Shown: piece after piece, positions 17,478 through 26,003 of the stretch
How the letters are laid out: each line of letters begins with the position of its first letter
Numbering within the stretch: the stretch's first letter is position 1
From: CALHVX01 sp964640725
GTDB taxonomy: Bacteria; Pseudomonadota; Gammaproteobacteria; Pseudomonadales; Azotimanducaceae
Reading direction: 5' to 3'
Length of the DNA: 42,290 nt
Assembly: GCA_964640725.1 (NCBI GenBank)
Contig: CAZXIJ010000032.1
Span: 1 to 42,290, forward strand
Notes under the pieces: generated by a model
Seen by the model: only the letters and a program-made list of their open reading frames with translations
Told to the model about the DNA's origin: nothing
Databases searched by the model: none
Position numbers and translations under genes: made by a program

Positions 17478-17491
17478 ACACTGGCGCGATG
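17478..17491 (+). promoter_or_regulatory. Second copy of the ACACTGGCGCGATG start element
   Basis: The same 14 nt as at 8743-8756, ending in the ATG of the FAD oxidoreductase gene. CACACT (17477-17482) would serve as a -10 box with TTACTG 17 nt upstream as a -35 box. Again no Shine-Dalgarno sequence is seen before the ATG. Placement suggests a leaderless or very short-leader transcript. Confidence 0.35.
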
Positions 17492-18619
17492 GGGATTCGA
17501 AGTCAGGACGCGGCGTTGGCCGTCGATGCCGTTGTCGTTGGCGCTGGCGTCATTGGCCTCGCGACCGGCCGGGCGCTGGCCCGGCAGGGGCTGCAGCCGG
17601 TGGTCATCGAAGCCGGGGCGCAGATCGGGCAGGAAACATCCGCCCGCCACTCCGGTGTCATTCACGCGGGCATCTACTACCGCAAAGGCTCGCGCAAGGC
17701 AGCGCTCTGCGTCGAAGGCAAAGGCTTGCTGTACGAGTTTCTGGCGCGCCATCGCGTGCCCCATGCCCGTCCGGGCAAGCTGATCGTGGCCGCCCGGGCC
17801 GACGAGGTCGAGGCTCTGGCGCGCATCGAAGCCACCGCTCAGGCGGCCGGCGTGCAAGACCTTGAGCGGCTCGATCGCTCAGCTTTGCGGGCGATCGAAC
17901 CTGCAGTGCAGGGCCAGGCGGCTTTGCTGTCGCCGTCAACAGGGATCGTCGACGCGCACCAGTATCTGCTGGCGCTGCAGGGCTCCCTCGAACGTCGCGG
18001 CGGCAGCGTGGTCTGCAATACGCCGTTGCTGTCGGCGCGCCAGCGCACCGGCGGAGGCTTCGAGCTGATGCTCGGTGGCGCAGAGCCCGCGACCATCAGT
18101 ACGCCGCTGCTGGTGAACGCCGGGGGATTGCGCGCCCGGGAAGTTCTCGCGATGGTGCTTGGCGACCAGCACGCGCATTTGCCCGCGCAGCACTTTGCCG
18201 TTGGCCACTACTACAGCTACAGCGCCCCTTCGCCCTTTGCGAGGCTGGTGTATCCGGTGCCGGCCCCGGGGGGGCTGGGCGTGCACGCGACCCTGGACCT
18301 GGCCGGGCGGACGACCTTTGGGCCCGATGTGCGCTGGCAAGTCGCTCCGGATTACCGTTTTGATGACAGCCGGCGCGTGGCCTTCGCGCAGGCGATCGAG
18401 GCTTACTTTCCGGACCTGGATCGAAGCCGGCTGCAGCCGGGCTACACCGGTGTGCGGCCCAAGGTCGTGGGGCCGGACGAAGGCGATGGCGATTTCCAGA
18501 TCCTGGGGCAGGAACACCACGGCGTGCAGCACCTTGTCAGCCTGCACGGTATCGAGTCACCGGGCCTGACGGCGTCGCTGGCAATCGCCAGGGTCGTGGC
18601 CGAAATGCTGCGCCGCTAG
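17489..18619 (+). CDS. FAD-dependent oxidoreductase, L-2-hydroxyglutarate oxidase (LhgO)-like
   Basis: A 376-residue DAO-superfamily flavoprotein. The dinucleotide-binding start is DAVVVGAGVIGLATGRALARQG, then VVIEAGAQIGQETSARHSGVIHAGIYY, a motif characteristic of the LhgO group. STGIVDAHQYLLAL, LLVNAGGLRA and the C-terminal FAD end LVSLHGIESPGLTASLAIA complete it. LhgO homologues oxidise L-2-hydroxyglutarate to 2-oxoglutarate, passing electrons to quinone. Substrate assignment is by similarity only. The ATG at 17489 is favoured over an upstream GTG at 17447. It ends 3 nt into the convergent photolyase-like gene. Confidence 0.85.
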   Translation: MGIRSQDAALAVDAVVVGAGVIGLATGRALARQGLQPVVIEAGAQIGQETSARHSGVIHAGIYYRKGSRKAALCVEGKGLLYEFLARHRVPHARPGKLIVAARADEVEALARIEATAQAAGVQDLERLDRSALRAIEPAVQGQAALLSPSTGIVDAHQYLLALQGSLERRGGSVVCNTPLLSARQRTGGGFELMLGGAEPATISTPLLVNAGGLRAREVLAMVLGDQHAHLPAQHFAVGHYYSYSAPSPFARLVYPVPAPGGLGVHATLDLAGRTTFGPDVRWQVAPDYRFDDSRRVAFAQAIEAYFPDLDRSRLQPGYTGVRPKVVGPDEGDGDFQILGQEHHGVQHLVSLHGIESPGLTASLAIARVVAEMLRR

Positions 18620-19860
18620 CCGTTGCCCTGCGCCAGCACGACGCTATCCAGCAGCTGCGGGATCTGTTTCTTCAGGGCGAAGAACCCCTTGCGGCAATGT
18701 GGCCAGCAGCTGGCGTCGTAGTGGCGGCGCACAGTGACCAGCTCGATGCCTTGCGCGCCGAGCGCACCATTGATGAGCGCCAGCTGGTCTGCGACAGGCC
18801 CGACCGGCGCGTAGGGCGCGATAATCCGATGCAGCTGCGCAGCCTCTGCCCAGGCGAGTGTCGCTGCAGGGTCCGCAGCTGTCAGGCGCGTTGCGCCGTA
18901 GCGCTCTGCCGCGTCCTCGAGCGCGCCCTGCACGTGCGCTGTGACCTGCGGGCTGGCGGCGACGCTGGCGCGGCCATCGACAAAGGGCAGCACCGCGCAG
19001 GGCAACGCCTGGAGTTCTCGCGCCAGGGACTGTTGATGCAGATCTTCTTCGTGTAGCAACAGGCCGTCGCCGGGCCCGAAGCCGGACAGCTCTGTTTCGT
19101 CCAGGTTCTCCGGGCTGGACGATGCGCCAGAGGCCCGCTGGGCGAGCAACGCATCGTCCAGGACGGCTTCTTCCAGCGGCGCGGCCAGCTCATTGATCCC
19201 TCGTACAGAACTGAACCGGCCATCGGTATAGCGCGCAATGTTGTCGGGCCGGGCGAGGTAGTGCTTGCCCTTGGTATGCAGCCCCGCGACCCAGCGCCAG
19301 GACAGGGTATTGGATGCCGGATCGCCGTCGAGCAGGTGTTGCATGAACAGATCTGCGCCCAGGGTCCAGGGGAGCTTCAGAGTGAAGATCCAGAGGCTCG
19401 CAAACCACATCCGTGCATGGTTGTGCAGGTAGCCGGTCGTCACCAGCTCCTGCGCCCATTGGTTGAACGGCTCGATGTCGGTCTCACCGGCTACAGCGGC
19501 CTCCAGGCGGGCGCGCGCCATCTCGTCGTCGGCCAGCGTCCCCAGCGCCAGCCCCAGCTCCGCGCGGTAGCGATGCCAGAGCAGCGGCTTGTGTTCCAGG
19601 TGACCTTTAAAGTAGGTGCGCCAGAACACCTCCTGCACGAACTTCTCGGCGCGGGCGCCATGCTGCGCGACCGTCGCCGCGAGCACTTCGCTTTCCGTGA
19701 TCAGGCGGTGGCGCAGGTAGGGCGACAAGCCGGACACGCCGTGGTGGCGATCCGACCCTCGATCGTAGTTGCGCTCGCGCGCGTAGCGAGTGCCGGCGAA
19801 GGGCACGAATGCCTGCAGGCGGGCGAGCGCGGCGGCTCGGCTGGGGTCGGAATGGGTCAC
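18616..19860 (-). CDS. Photolyase/cryptochrome FAD-binding-domain protein with an unusual C-terminal domain
   Basis: A 414-residue protein. Residues about 15-215 are a photolyase FAD-binding domain: VSGLSPYLRHRLI, VQEVFWRTYFKG, TTGYLHNHARMWFASLWIF, then GDPASNTLSWRWVAGL and ARPDNIARYTDGRF. No antenna domain precedes it; the FAD domain starts almost at residue 1. After a linker, residues about 262-400 look like an alpha/beta fold: strand GLLLHEEDL, CAVLPFVDG, GALEDAAERYGATRLTAADPAA, IIAPYAPVGPVADQL and GIELVTV. This order of elements is reminiscent of the photolyase antenna domain, here placed after the FAD domain. Start is a GTG at 19860. DNA repair or light sensing are both possible. Confidence 0.82.
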   Translation of the reverse strand: MTHSDPSRAAALARLQAFVPFAGTRYARERNYDRGSDRHHGVSGLSPYLRHRLITESEVLAATVAQHGARAEKFVQEVFWRTYFKGHLEHKPLLWHRYRAELGLALGTLADDEMARARLEAAVAGETDIEPFNQWAQELVTTGYLHNHARMWFASLWIFTLKLPWTLGADLFMQHLLDGDPASNTLSWRWVAGLHTKGKHYLARPDNIARYTDGRFSSVRGINELAAPLEEAVLDDALLAQRASGASSSPENLDETELSGFGPGDGLLLHEEDLHQQSLARELQALPCAVLPFVDGRASVAASPQVTAHVQGALEDAAERYGATRLTAADPAATLAWAEAAQLHRIIAPYAPVGPVADQLALINGALGAQGIELVTVRRHYDASCWPHCRKGFFALKKQIPQLLDSVVLAQGNG

Positions 19861-19925
19861 TGCGAGATAGGGCCGGCCATGTCAGAATCGCAGACTAACC
19901 AGCGCGTTGTCACAGCGGAGGCAAA

Positions 19926-20432
19926 TTGACGGACTCATCTTTGCAGATTCGGGCGGCGGCGCTTCGGGACGAGGCGGTGCTCCTGGCGCTGCTGCCGCGG
20001 CTGGCCGAGTTCGAGCTGGCGCCGCAGCGCAACCCGGACGATCTGTGGCAGAGCGATGCGAAGCTGCTGCAGCGCGTGCTGCGCAACGACGCGCCCGATA
20101 CCTTCGTGTACGTCGCCGCCGATGCGGAAACGGATGCGCCGGCCGGGATGGCCATGGTTACCCTGCAGGGCGAGTTTATGAGCGGCGCGCCCGGCGCGCA
20201 CCTGGAGGTGTTGGCGGTGGTCCAGGGTTTCGAGGGCCGCGGCGTTGGCACAACCTTGCTGGCGGCTGCCGAGGCGGAAGCCGCGCGCCGCGGCGCGCAG
20301 TCCCTGACCCTGCATGTGTTCACTAAAAACTACCGGGCTCACCGCCTGTACGAGGCGCTCGGCTACGATAGCGAGGTGCAGCGCTGCATCAAGTGGCTGC
20401 CGTCGACAGAGGCAAAGGGCGCGGACACATGA
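19926..20432 (+). CDS. GNAT family N-acetyltransferase
   Basis: A 168-residue acetyl-CoA-dependent acyltransferase. IRAAALRDEAVLLALLPRLAEFE is the typical N-terminal strand and helix. HLEVLAVVQGFEGRGVGTTLL contains the acetyl-CoA pyrophosphate loop (Q/R-x-x-G-x-G/A). LHVFTKNYRAHRLYEALGY is the C-terminal signature. The TTG start at 19926 follows a GGAGG site by 6 nt, which decides the start. The stop overlaps the dienelactone hydrolase ATG (ATGA). Substrate unknown. Confidence 0.9.
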   Translation: MTDSSLQIRAAALRDEAVLLALLPRLAEFELAPQRNPDDLWQSDAKLLQRVLRNDAPDTFVYVAADAETDAPAGMAMVTLQGEFMSGAPGAHLEVLAVVQGFEGRGVGTTLLAAAEAEAARRGAQSLTLHVFTKNYRAHRLYEALGYDSEVQRCIKWLPSTEAKGADT

Positions 20433-21238
20433 GCGAAGCGGCTGATCTTTCAAGCTACTCGGCGTCGTCCTGGGACGATGGTCGCTGGTCCCGGCCGATT
20501 TATCGCAAAGGCCGAGGCCCGGCGGTCATCATCATTCACGAAATGCCCGGCCTGCATCCGCAGGTCGTGCGGTTCGCGGACCGGGTGGCCGCCGCCGGCA
20601 TGACCGTGGTCCTGCCCAGCCTCTTTGGAGAGCCGGGCCGGCCGCTCAGCCGTGGCTACGCCGCCCGGGAATTCTTTAAGGGGCTGTGCATCCGCCGGGA
20701 ATTTAATGTGTGGCGCGGCGGCCGTTCGAGCCCGATTGTCGACTGGCTGCGGGCGCTGGCGCGCGCACTGCACGAGGAGTGTGGCGGGGCAGGCGTCGGC
20801 GCGGTCGGCATGTGTTTTACCGGCGGCTTTGCGCTCGCCATGATGACCGAACCCGCAGTCGTCGCGCCGGTACTGTCGCAACCTTCCTTGCCCCTCGCCA
20901 TTGGCTTTGGCAGCAAGCGCCGGGCCTGCGCCATTGATGCGAGCGACGCAGAAATCCGCGTGGCCCGGCAACGGCTCGAAGCAGAGGACCGCACCATGCT
21001 GGGCCTGCGGTTCAAGGGCGATCCGCTGGTGCCGGAGGCACGCTTTGACTATCTGAAAGAGGTGCTCGGTGAGCGTTTCGAAGAGGTGGCGCTGGATCCC
21101 GCCGATGCGGGGCCAGACGACAGCATGGCGCCACATTCGGTGCTCACGGTGCACCTGAACGACGCGGACCCCGACGGCCCGACCCGTCAGCTGGAGCGGC
21201 GCGTTATCGGGTTTTTCCGGAACGCGCTGGATCAGTAG
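20429..21238 (+). CDS. Dienelactone hydrolase family protein
   Basis: A 269-residue alpha/beta hydrolase. The dienelactone hydrolase pattern is present: HEMPGLHPQ with the glutamate (E38) that modulates the nucleophile, and VGAVGMCFTGGFAL with a cysteine nucleophile (C129) instead of serine. A histidine in APHSVLTVHL near the end is a candidate triad member. Several insertions (residues about 75-105) make it longer than typical enzymes of about 230 residues. Coupled by a 4-nt overlap to the GNAT gene. The natural substrate is unknown; the ring-cleavage lactone role is only one possibility. Confidence 0.85.
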   Translation: MSEAADLSSYSASSWDDGRWSRPIYRKGRGPAVIIIHEMPGLHPQVVRFADRVAAAGMTVVLPSLFGEPGRPLSRGYAAREFFKGLCIRREFNVWRGGRSSPIVDWLRALARALHEECGGAGVGAVGMCFTGGFALAMMTEPAVVAPVLSQPSLPLAIGFGSKRRACAIDASDAEIRVARQRLEAEDRTMLGLRFKGDPLVPEARFDYLKEVLGERFEEVALDPADAGPDDSMAPHSVLTVHLNDADPDGPTRQLERRVIGFFRNALDQ

Positions 21239-21261
21239 GACGTGAGCTTGGGCCTGCTCGC

Positions 21262-22473
21262 CTAGTCCGGCGTCAGCTCGCTGCACATGGACTGATCGAT
21301 GAACGCCGACGGCACGTCCAGTGCCGACGCGATCTCGTAGAGCTTGCGCCGTGCGGTGCCTTGTTCGTGCCCCTCGGCGCGCGCCACCAGGCACAGGTCG
21401 CGCAAGACCTGCATGCGCTGCGGCAGGCTTGCTTCCGCCTTGACCGTTTCGATCCGCCCGGGCAATTCCTGGGCGATGCTGTCGAGGTTCAGCGAGTCTG
21501 TGTAAGTCCCTTTGCCAAAGAACTTCTCGAAGATCGCAATCTCTTCTTCGGTGATGTCGCCGTCGGCGTTGGCGATCACCAGGGAGCCTGCAAACAGCAG
21601 GCGCCGCATGCCCTCTGCCAGCTCCGTGCGGCCCTCCATATAGCTGGGTTCCATCAGGCTCATGAGCCCCTGGGTGCCTATTTCCAGATCGTCCAGGCTG
21701 GTGCCCCCGTCGCGCGCGAGCACGGAGCGGTCAAAGAGCTGCAGGGCCTTGACGCGTAGCGGGCTGAAGGGGTGCGTGCTGAACCAGTCTTCCCGCGGCG
21801 CTCGCTCGCTGGGCTCGCTGTCGAGCATCTGCATCTCGTCCACCTGCTTCAGGAAGTCGTCCAGGCTGAACCGGATACCTTTGCCGGACAGGCCTGAAGC
21901 GAGTTTGAACAGCGCCCGGGACACGGCCTCGATGTCGTCGGCGCAGTGGGCACCGGCGCGGTCGGCAGAAATCTCGGCATAGCGCGACCAGGTAAACAGC
22001 GACAGCGCTAACCGCGGATCCGGTCGCGACTTGCCGTTCAGAATGTAGCCGATCGGTATGTCGTGGTGTCGATACACGTGATGGCCCAGCTCGTGCCCAA
22101 CCACAAACTTCAGCTCGTTCGGGTCAAAAGCTTCCAGCAGGCTGGAAGCGAACATGACGAACAGCCGGCCGTCTTCTGGCTTGAAGCACATGGCGTTGTA
22201 TTGCGGGCTGGCAAACGCGAACAGCTCCAGCGGGGTCTCCATCTGCAGCTTGTCGATGCAGTCCCGGGCCATGGCATGCAGGTCGGGCGCCATGCGCTCG
22301 CTCAGGCGGACGCTGGTCGCGAGGAGCCGCCGGCGAATGCTGTAGGGGTTGTCTTCTTCGGCGCGCGCGATGCGTTCGTTGTGCCGCACCACGGTACGAT
22401 TCTTGAGCAGCGACTCAGACATGGACAAGTCGTGGCGACTGCGCAGCTGGGCGGCGCTGATGTGTTGGGTCAC
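21262..22473 (-). CDS. M48 family metallopeptidase fused to a TerB-like C-terminal domain
   Basis: A 403-residue protein without a signal peptide or clear membrane segment. Residues about 45-250 are an M48 peptidase with VVGHELGHHVYRH (H127, E128, H131) and the third ligand region YAEISADRAGAHCADD. STHPFSPLRVKAL is the conserved downstream M48 segment. Residues about 280-395 resemble a tellurite-resistance TerB domain, including the acidic IANADGDITEEEIAIFEKFFG. The start is uncertain: GTG at 22473 or ATG at 22422 (MSESLLKNR), neither with a clear ribosome site. Likely a cytosolic protease in stress response, by family analogy. Confidence 0.85.
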   Translation of the reverse strand: MTQHISAAQLRSRHDLSMSESLLKNRTVVRHNERIARAEEDNPYSIRRRLLATSVRLSERMAPDLHAMARDCIDKLQMETPLELFAFASPQYNAMCFKPEDGRLFVMFASSLLEAFDPNELKFVVGHELGHHVYRHHDIPIGYILNGKSRPDPRLALSLFTWSRYAEISADRAGAHCADDIEAVSRALFKLASGLSGKGIRFSLDDFLKQVDEMQMLDSEPSERAPREDWFSTHPFSPLRVKALQLFDRSVLARDGGTSLDDLEIGTQGLMSLMEPSYMEGRTELAEGMRRLLFAGSLVIANADGDITEEEIAIFEKFFGKGTYTDSLNLDSIAQELPGRIETVKAEASLPQRMQVLRDLCLVARAEGHEQGTARRKLYEIASALDVPSAFIDQSMCSELTPD

Positions 22474-22513
22474 GGAGCGGTCCGGCGGTTGGTGTGTGTC
22501 GCAGCTTACTGCG

Positions 22514-23323
22514 TCACCCGCCCTCGTCCAACGCCTTGATCATGCGCTTGAGGGCAAAGTGCCGGTAGCTTGCATCCAGCAACGGCGCCACGTCGCCCCA
22601 GCGACAGCCGCGCGTGACGTCCATGCTGATCCAGCCGTTGTGTCCGGTGTAAGCGGGAATGTGGAAGCGATCATCCATCTGGAACTGGGGCTGGGCATCC
22701 AGGCCGACCCAGAACCCGTAGAAGATCTGCTTTTTCGACGCGTAGGCAGTGGCGAATGTCTTTTTTCCGGCGCGCCAGATCGGGTCCCCAAAGCGGCGAT
22801 CTTCGGTGCTTTCGGGATAGGCCAGGGCGCGCTCGCGCAGCCCTTCGAGGCGCTTGGCATGGACGGGCACGGTCAGCGGATCAAAGTCCATGGGGTCCAG
22901 GGTGCGCGTCGGGGGCTCGATCAGGCGCAGCTCGCCGGCTTGCGCCTGCAGCGATCGAGGCGCGACATGGTCCCAGGCCTCCCGGACGCGCTGGGCAATC
23001 GCCTTCCAGCTCAGGCCCTGGTCCAGGTGCACCCCCAGCCAGCCCCTGGGGCCGACGTAGGGCGGCACGAAATAGTGTTCCGGCTCGTTTTCGACGTAGT
23101 ACGGCTGGCTGCCCGCGGGCATGGGCAGCCACAGCGCGATTCGGCCGTCACCGTGATGGTTGATGGCCAGCGTCGCGAAGGTCTTGCCATCGACCCGAAA
23201 ATCCGGGGAGCCGTGGGACTCGACTTCTGTCACCTCCGGCAAGCCGAAGCAGACTTCCCGCACTGCCATGTTGATGTCCTTGCTGCGCTTCCCGGGATTG
23301 ATACCTTTCTTTGCTTTGGCCAT
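22514..23323 (-). CDS. Duplicated MmcQ/YjbR-fold protein
   Basis: A 269-residue protein made of two copies of the small YjbR/MmcQ (CyaY-like) fold. Copy one: VREVCFGLPEVTEVESHGSPDFRV, then KTFATLAINHHGDGRIALWL. Copy two: LRERALAYPESTEDRRFGDPIWRA, then KKTFATAYASKKQIFYGFWV. Both have the PE(V/S)TE...G.P..R pattern and a WLGV/WISM segment. Family members usually have a single copy of about 115-130 residues. The ATG at 23323 has GGGGAG upstream; a longer start at 23356 or 23395 is less likely. Function unknown; a DNA-binding role has been suggested for the family. Confidence 0.85.
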   Translation of the reverse strand: MAKAKKGINPGKRSKDINMAVREVCFGLPEVTEVESHGSPDFRVDGKTFATLAINHHGDGRIALWLPMPAGSQPYYVENEPEHYFVPPYVGPRGWLGVHLDQGLSWKAIAQRVREAWDHVAPRSLQAQAGELRLIEPPTRTLDPMDFDPLTVPVHAKRLEGLRERALAYPESTEDRRFGDPIWRAGKKTFATAYASKKQIFYGFWVGLDAQPQFQMDDRFHIPAYTGHNGWISMDVTRGCRWGDVAPLLDASYRHFALKRMIKALDEGG

Positions 23324-23354
23324 CCTGCTCTCCCCGCTGGCATGAGTCTTGCCC

Positions 23355-23810
23355 ATGGTAGACCAGATTTTTTCCGCCTGTAGCGCTGTCGCCATGATCG
23401 GTTGGGCAGCGCTGGCGCTGCTGCCCTCGCGACCCTTTGCGGTGCAGATCTTCGCCAGAATGCTGGTGCCCGGCGCGATCGGCGTCGTCTACCTTTACCT
23501 GTTGCTGACCGGCGCGGGCAGCATGCCGGCCGACGGCGGCTTCGGCTCTTTGGCAGAGATCAAAAAGCTCTTTGCCGTCGACCAGCTGCTGCTGGCAGGC
23601 TGGATTCACTATCTGGCCTTCGACCTGTTTGTAGGCAGCTGGGAGGTTGAAGATGCGCGCCAGCGCGGCCTGTCGCACTGGCTGGTGTTGCCCTGCCTGT
23701 TTTTGACCTTGATGGCGGGCCCGGCGGGGCTGCTGATCTACCTTGTGTTGCGCACCGTCGTGCCGCCGCGCACGACAGCCGATGATCCGCAGCAGGCGCC
23801 GTCCACATGA
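23355..23810 (+). CDS. ABA4-like (DUF4281) integral membrane protein
   Basis: A 151-residue protein with about four hydrophobic helices. The family hallmark LAGWIHYLAFDLFVGSWEVEDARQRG is intact, followed by LPCLFLTLMAGPAGLLIYLVLR. In plants ABA4 is needed for neoxanthin synthesis; bacterial relatives are uncharacterised. The ATG at 23355 is preferred over a TTG two codons earlier. The gene diverges from the YjbR-like gene 31 nt away. It overlaps the next gene by 4 nt (ATGA), so it begins a tightly coupled operon with a membrane protein and a two-component system. Confidence 0.88.
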   Translation: MVDQIFSACSAVAMIGWAALALLPSRPFAVQIFARMLVPGAIGVVYLYLLLTGAGSMPADGGFGSLAEIKKLFAVDQLLLAGWIHYLAFDLFVGSWEVEDARQRGLSHWLVLPCLFLTLMAGPAGLLIYLVLRTVVPPRTTADDPQQAPST

Positions 23811-24676
23811 GCGCCGCAGTGATCGACGGCGATCCTGAGACGCCTGCTGTCCGTGCGGCGGGGGCCTGGTGGGACTTGCGGTCCTATCGGTTGGCCAATC
23901 GGAGCTGGGCCGACATGGTTGTCGTGTCTGCCTTGCTGTTCGTGGCTTGCTCGCTGTTGGCGAGCCTCGACTCGCGCACGTTGTTCGACGTGTCGGTCTG
24001 GATCAAGCCTGCCAAGTTTTACCTGTCGATGAGCGTCTACTTCGCGACCCTTTTGCTCTGCGCTCGCTACCTGCCGGCTTCTTTTTGGCAGACGGGCCGC
24101 GGTCGCGCGCTGACCGGGCTTACGATCGCGACCGCGGTCTTCGAGCTCGCCTACATCTCTTCCCAGGCAGCGATGGGCGAAGCATCGCACTACAACGGCG
24201 ACAGCAGCTTCTATGCGGTGATGTACGGCCTGATGGGCGTTGGTGCTGTGTTGCTGGTGTTCGGCGCGGGCTGGCTGGGGATAGAAATCGCGCTGCACCG
24301 CGGGCTGGAGTCACCGCTGGTACTCGCCGTTGTTCTCGGCCTGCTGCTGACGGTCCTGCTCGGTGGCGGTTTTGGGGGTGTGCTGTCCAGCAACAGTGGT
24401 CACTGGGTCGGTGAGTGTCGCAGCGATGCCAATGGCCTGCTGCTGCTCGGCTGGTCCAGGGAATGCGGGGACCTGCGGGTGCCGCACTTCTGGGGCATGC
24501 ACGCGATGCAGGTGTTGCCGTTGTGGGCGCTGCTGCTCGGCGCCACGCGCCGGCTCGGGCTGCCGCTGTCAGAGCGCGGCGAGTGGGTGGCGGTATGGGC
24601 CGCGGCGATCGGGTACGCAGCCCTCGGTTTTGCGGTGTTCTACCTGGCGGTTGGAGGTATTCCGATCCTTGTCTGA
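23807..24676 (+). CDS. Multi-pass membrane protein of unknown function
   Basis: A 289-residue protein with about seven hydrophobic helices and short loops; not recognised by family. Visible features: SVWIKPAKFYLSMSVYF in helix 2, ELAYISSQAAMGEASHYN at the helix 3 end, a Gly-rich stretch VLLGGGFGGVLSSNSGHWVG, and VPHFWGMHAMQVLPLWALLLG with histidines near the membrane. The conserved-looking histidines could bind a cofactor, but that is speculation. Coupled by 4 nt to the ABA4-like gene upstream and by 8 nt to the histidine kinase downstream, so it may be part of the sensed process or of the sensor. Confidence 0.8.
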   Translation: MSAAVIDGDPETPAVRAAGAWWDLRSYRLANRSWADMVVVSALLFVACSLLASLDSRTLFDVSVWIKPAKFYLSMSVYFATLLLCARYLPASFWQTGRGRALTGLTIATAVFELAYISSQAAMGEASHYNGDSSFYAVMYGLMGVGAVLLVFGAGWLGIEIALHRGLESPLVLAVVLGLLLTVLLGGGFGGVLSSNSGHWVGECRSDANGLLLLGWSRECGDLRVPHFWGMHAMQVLPLWALLLGATRRLGLPLSERGEWVAVWAAAIGYAALGFAVFYLAVGGIPILV

Positions 24677-26003
24677 GCTGGGCCTGCCATTCAACAACGC
24701 GGAGCTGGAACGCAAGTTTCGCGCTGACTGGTACCGCTCCGCCCTGCCGCAGGTTCGAATTTCCATGGCGCTTGCGCTGTTTTTGCTGCTGGGTTTCGCC
24801 CAGCTTGATCGCTACTACTTTCCGGAAGCGCTGCAGCTCGAGATCTTCTGGGTGCGCTGGCTGGTCATTGGCCCGGCCTGTGTCCTGATATTGCTGGCGA
24901 CTTTCAGTGCGATTCCCGGAAAGCTGGTGTACTGGATGATGACCGTGACGCTGTGCGTCATGACCTGGTACTTCGCGCGGCTCATCCCCGACCTTGAGCT
25001 ATCTGCCCTGACCTACGTGCTGCCCTTGCTCGTTCAGCTGGCGCTCTTTCAGATGGTGCTGCTGCGCATCCCGTTCGCGATCGCGGCGGTCGGTGCCGGT
25101 TTTTCTTTTGTGGCGATCGCGCTGTCGTTCGGGCAGCTGTCCCTTGAGGCGCACCAACGGATCAGCGTGGTGAGCGGCTTTGCGGCGATTTATGTGATTC
25201 TGCTGTTCAGCACTTATCAGCGTGAACGGCAGCAGCGCTGGCTGTTTGTGAGCGAGCAGCAGCTGCGCCAGTCCCTGCGCGACCGGGACGAAGTGCACAG
25301 CGAGCGCTCCAGCTGGTACGAGAACCTGGCGCGCTTTCTGCGGCACGAGTTGAGCAACCAGCTGGTCGGAGCCCGCACCTCTCTGCAGCTGATCGAGCGG
25401 TTCGGCGATCGCCGTCTGGAGTACATTGGCCGGGCGCGGCGCAGCCTCGACCGCATGCAGCTGATGTTGAACGAGACCTCTGACGCGAGCAGCATCGAGC
25501 AGGCGCTGAAAACGGAAGAGCGCGAGCAGTTCTCGCTGTCGCTGCTGGTCAGCGAATCTGCTGCCGATTACCAGGATCAGCATGCGGGCCATGTCTTCGC
25601 GGTCGAAGTAGCGCCGGGCGTTGCGCTCACGGGCCAGCCCTTTCGGATCGCACAGCTGCTCGACAAGCTGGTCTCGAATGCCGTGCGCTATTCCGATGCC
25701 GAACTGCCGATCGAGATTGTGCTGAGCGAGCCGACGGCAGACAACCAGGTCGAGCTGTCCGTTGCCAATCGCGGCGCGCCCCTGCCGCTGCGGTCGGACC
25801 GGCTGTTTGACCTGTGGTCGACCTCTGCGGCCTACGCTGACGAGCATCGCATGGGGCTTGGACTGTACGTGGCGGCCCGGGTCGCCGAAGCCCACGGCGG
25901 CACGGTTCGGGCAGAGCCGCTCTCGGCCCCAGACGGCGCGCGCTTTGTTGTCAGCCTGCCCGTCGATAAGCCTGAGCCTGGTCGTCAGCAGGAGATGTCA
26001 TGA
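24669..26003 (+). CDS. Membrane-bound sensor histidine kinase
   Basis: A 444-residue kinase. Residues about 25-185 form about six transmembrane helices with very short loops and no periplasmic sensor domain, so the input is likely within the membrane or from a partner. The phospho-acceptor is H226 in FLRHELSNQLVGARTSL. The ATPase domain has the N-box LVSNAVRYSD and the glycine-rich MGLGLYVAARVAEAHGG. The TTG at 24669 overlaps the upstream stop (TTGTCTGA) and follows GGAGG by 11 nt; an in-frame extension to 24363 runs antisense-like through the upstream gene. Its 3' end overlaps the response regulator gene by 4 nt (ATGA), making them a cognate pair. Confidence 0.9.
   Translation: MSELGLPFNNAELERKFRADWYRSALPQVRISMALALFLLLGFAQLDRYYFPEALQLEIFWVRWLVIGPACVLILLATFSAIPGKLVYWMMTVTLCVMTWYFARLIPDLELSALTYVLPLLVQLALFQMVLLRIPFAIAAVGAGFSFVAIALSFGQLSLEAHQRISVVSGFAAIYVILLFSTYQRERQQRWLFVSEQQLRQSLRDRDEVHSERSSWYENLARFLRHELSNQLVGARTSLQLIERFGDRRLEYIGRARRSLDRMQLMLNETSDASSIEQALKTEEREQFSLSLLVSESAADYQDQHAGHVFAVEVAPGVALTGQPFRIAQLLDKLVSNAVRYSDAELPIEIVLSEPTADNQVELSVANRGAPLPLRSDRLFDLWSTSAAYADEHRMGLGLYVAARVAEAHGGTVRAEPLSAPDGARFVVSLPVDKPEPGRQQEMS

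Noticed and set aside
15963..17783. 606-codon plus-strand frame opposite the MATE gene
   Set aside because: Product is Gln/Arg/Gly-rich without domains, and it is antisense to a transporter with clear family motifs.
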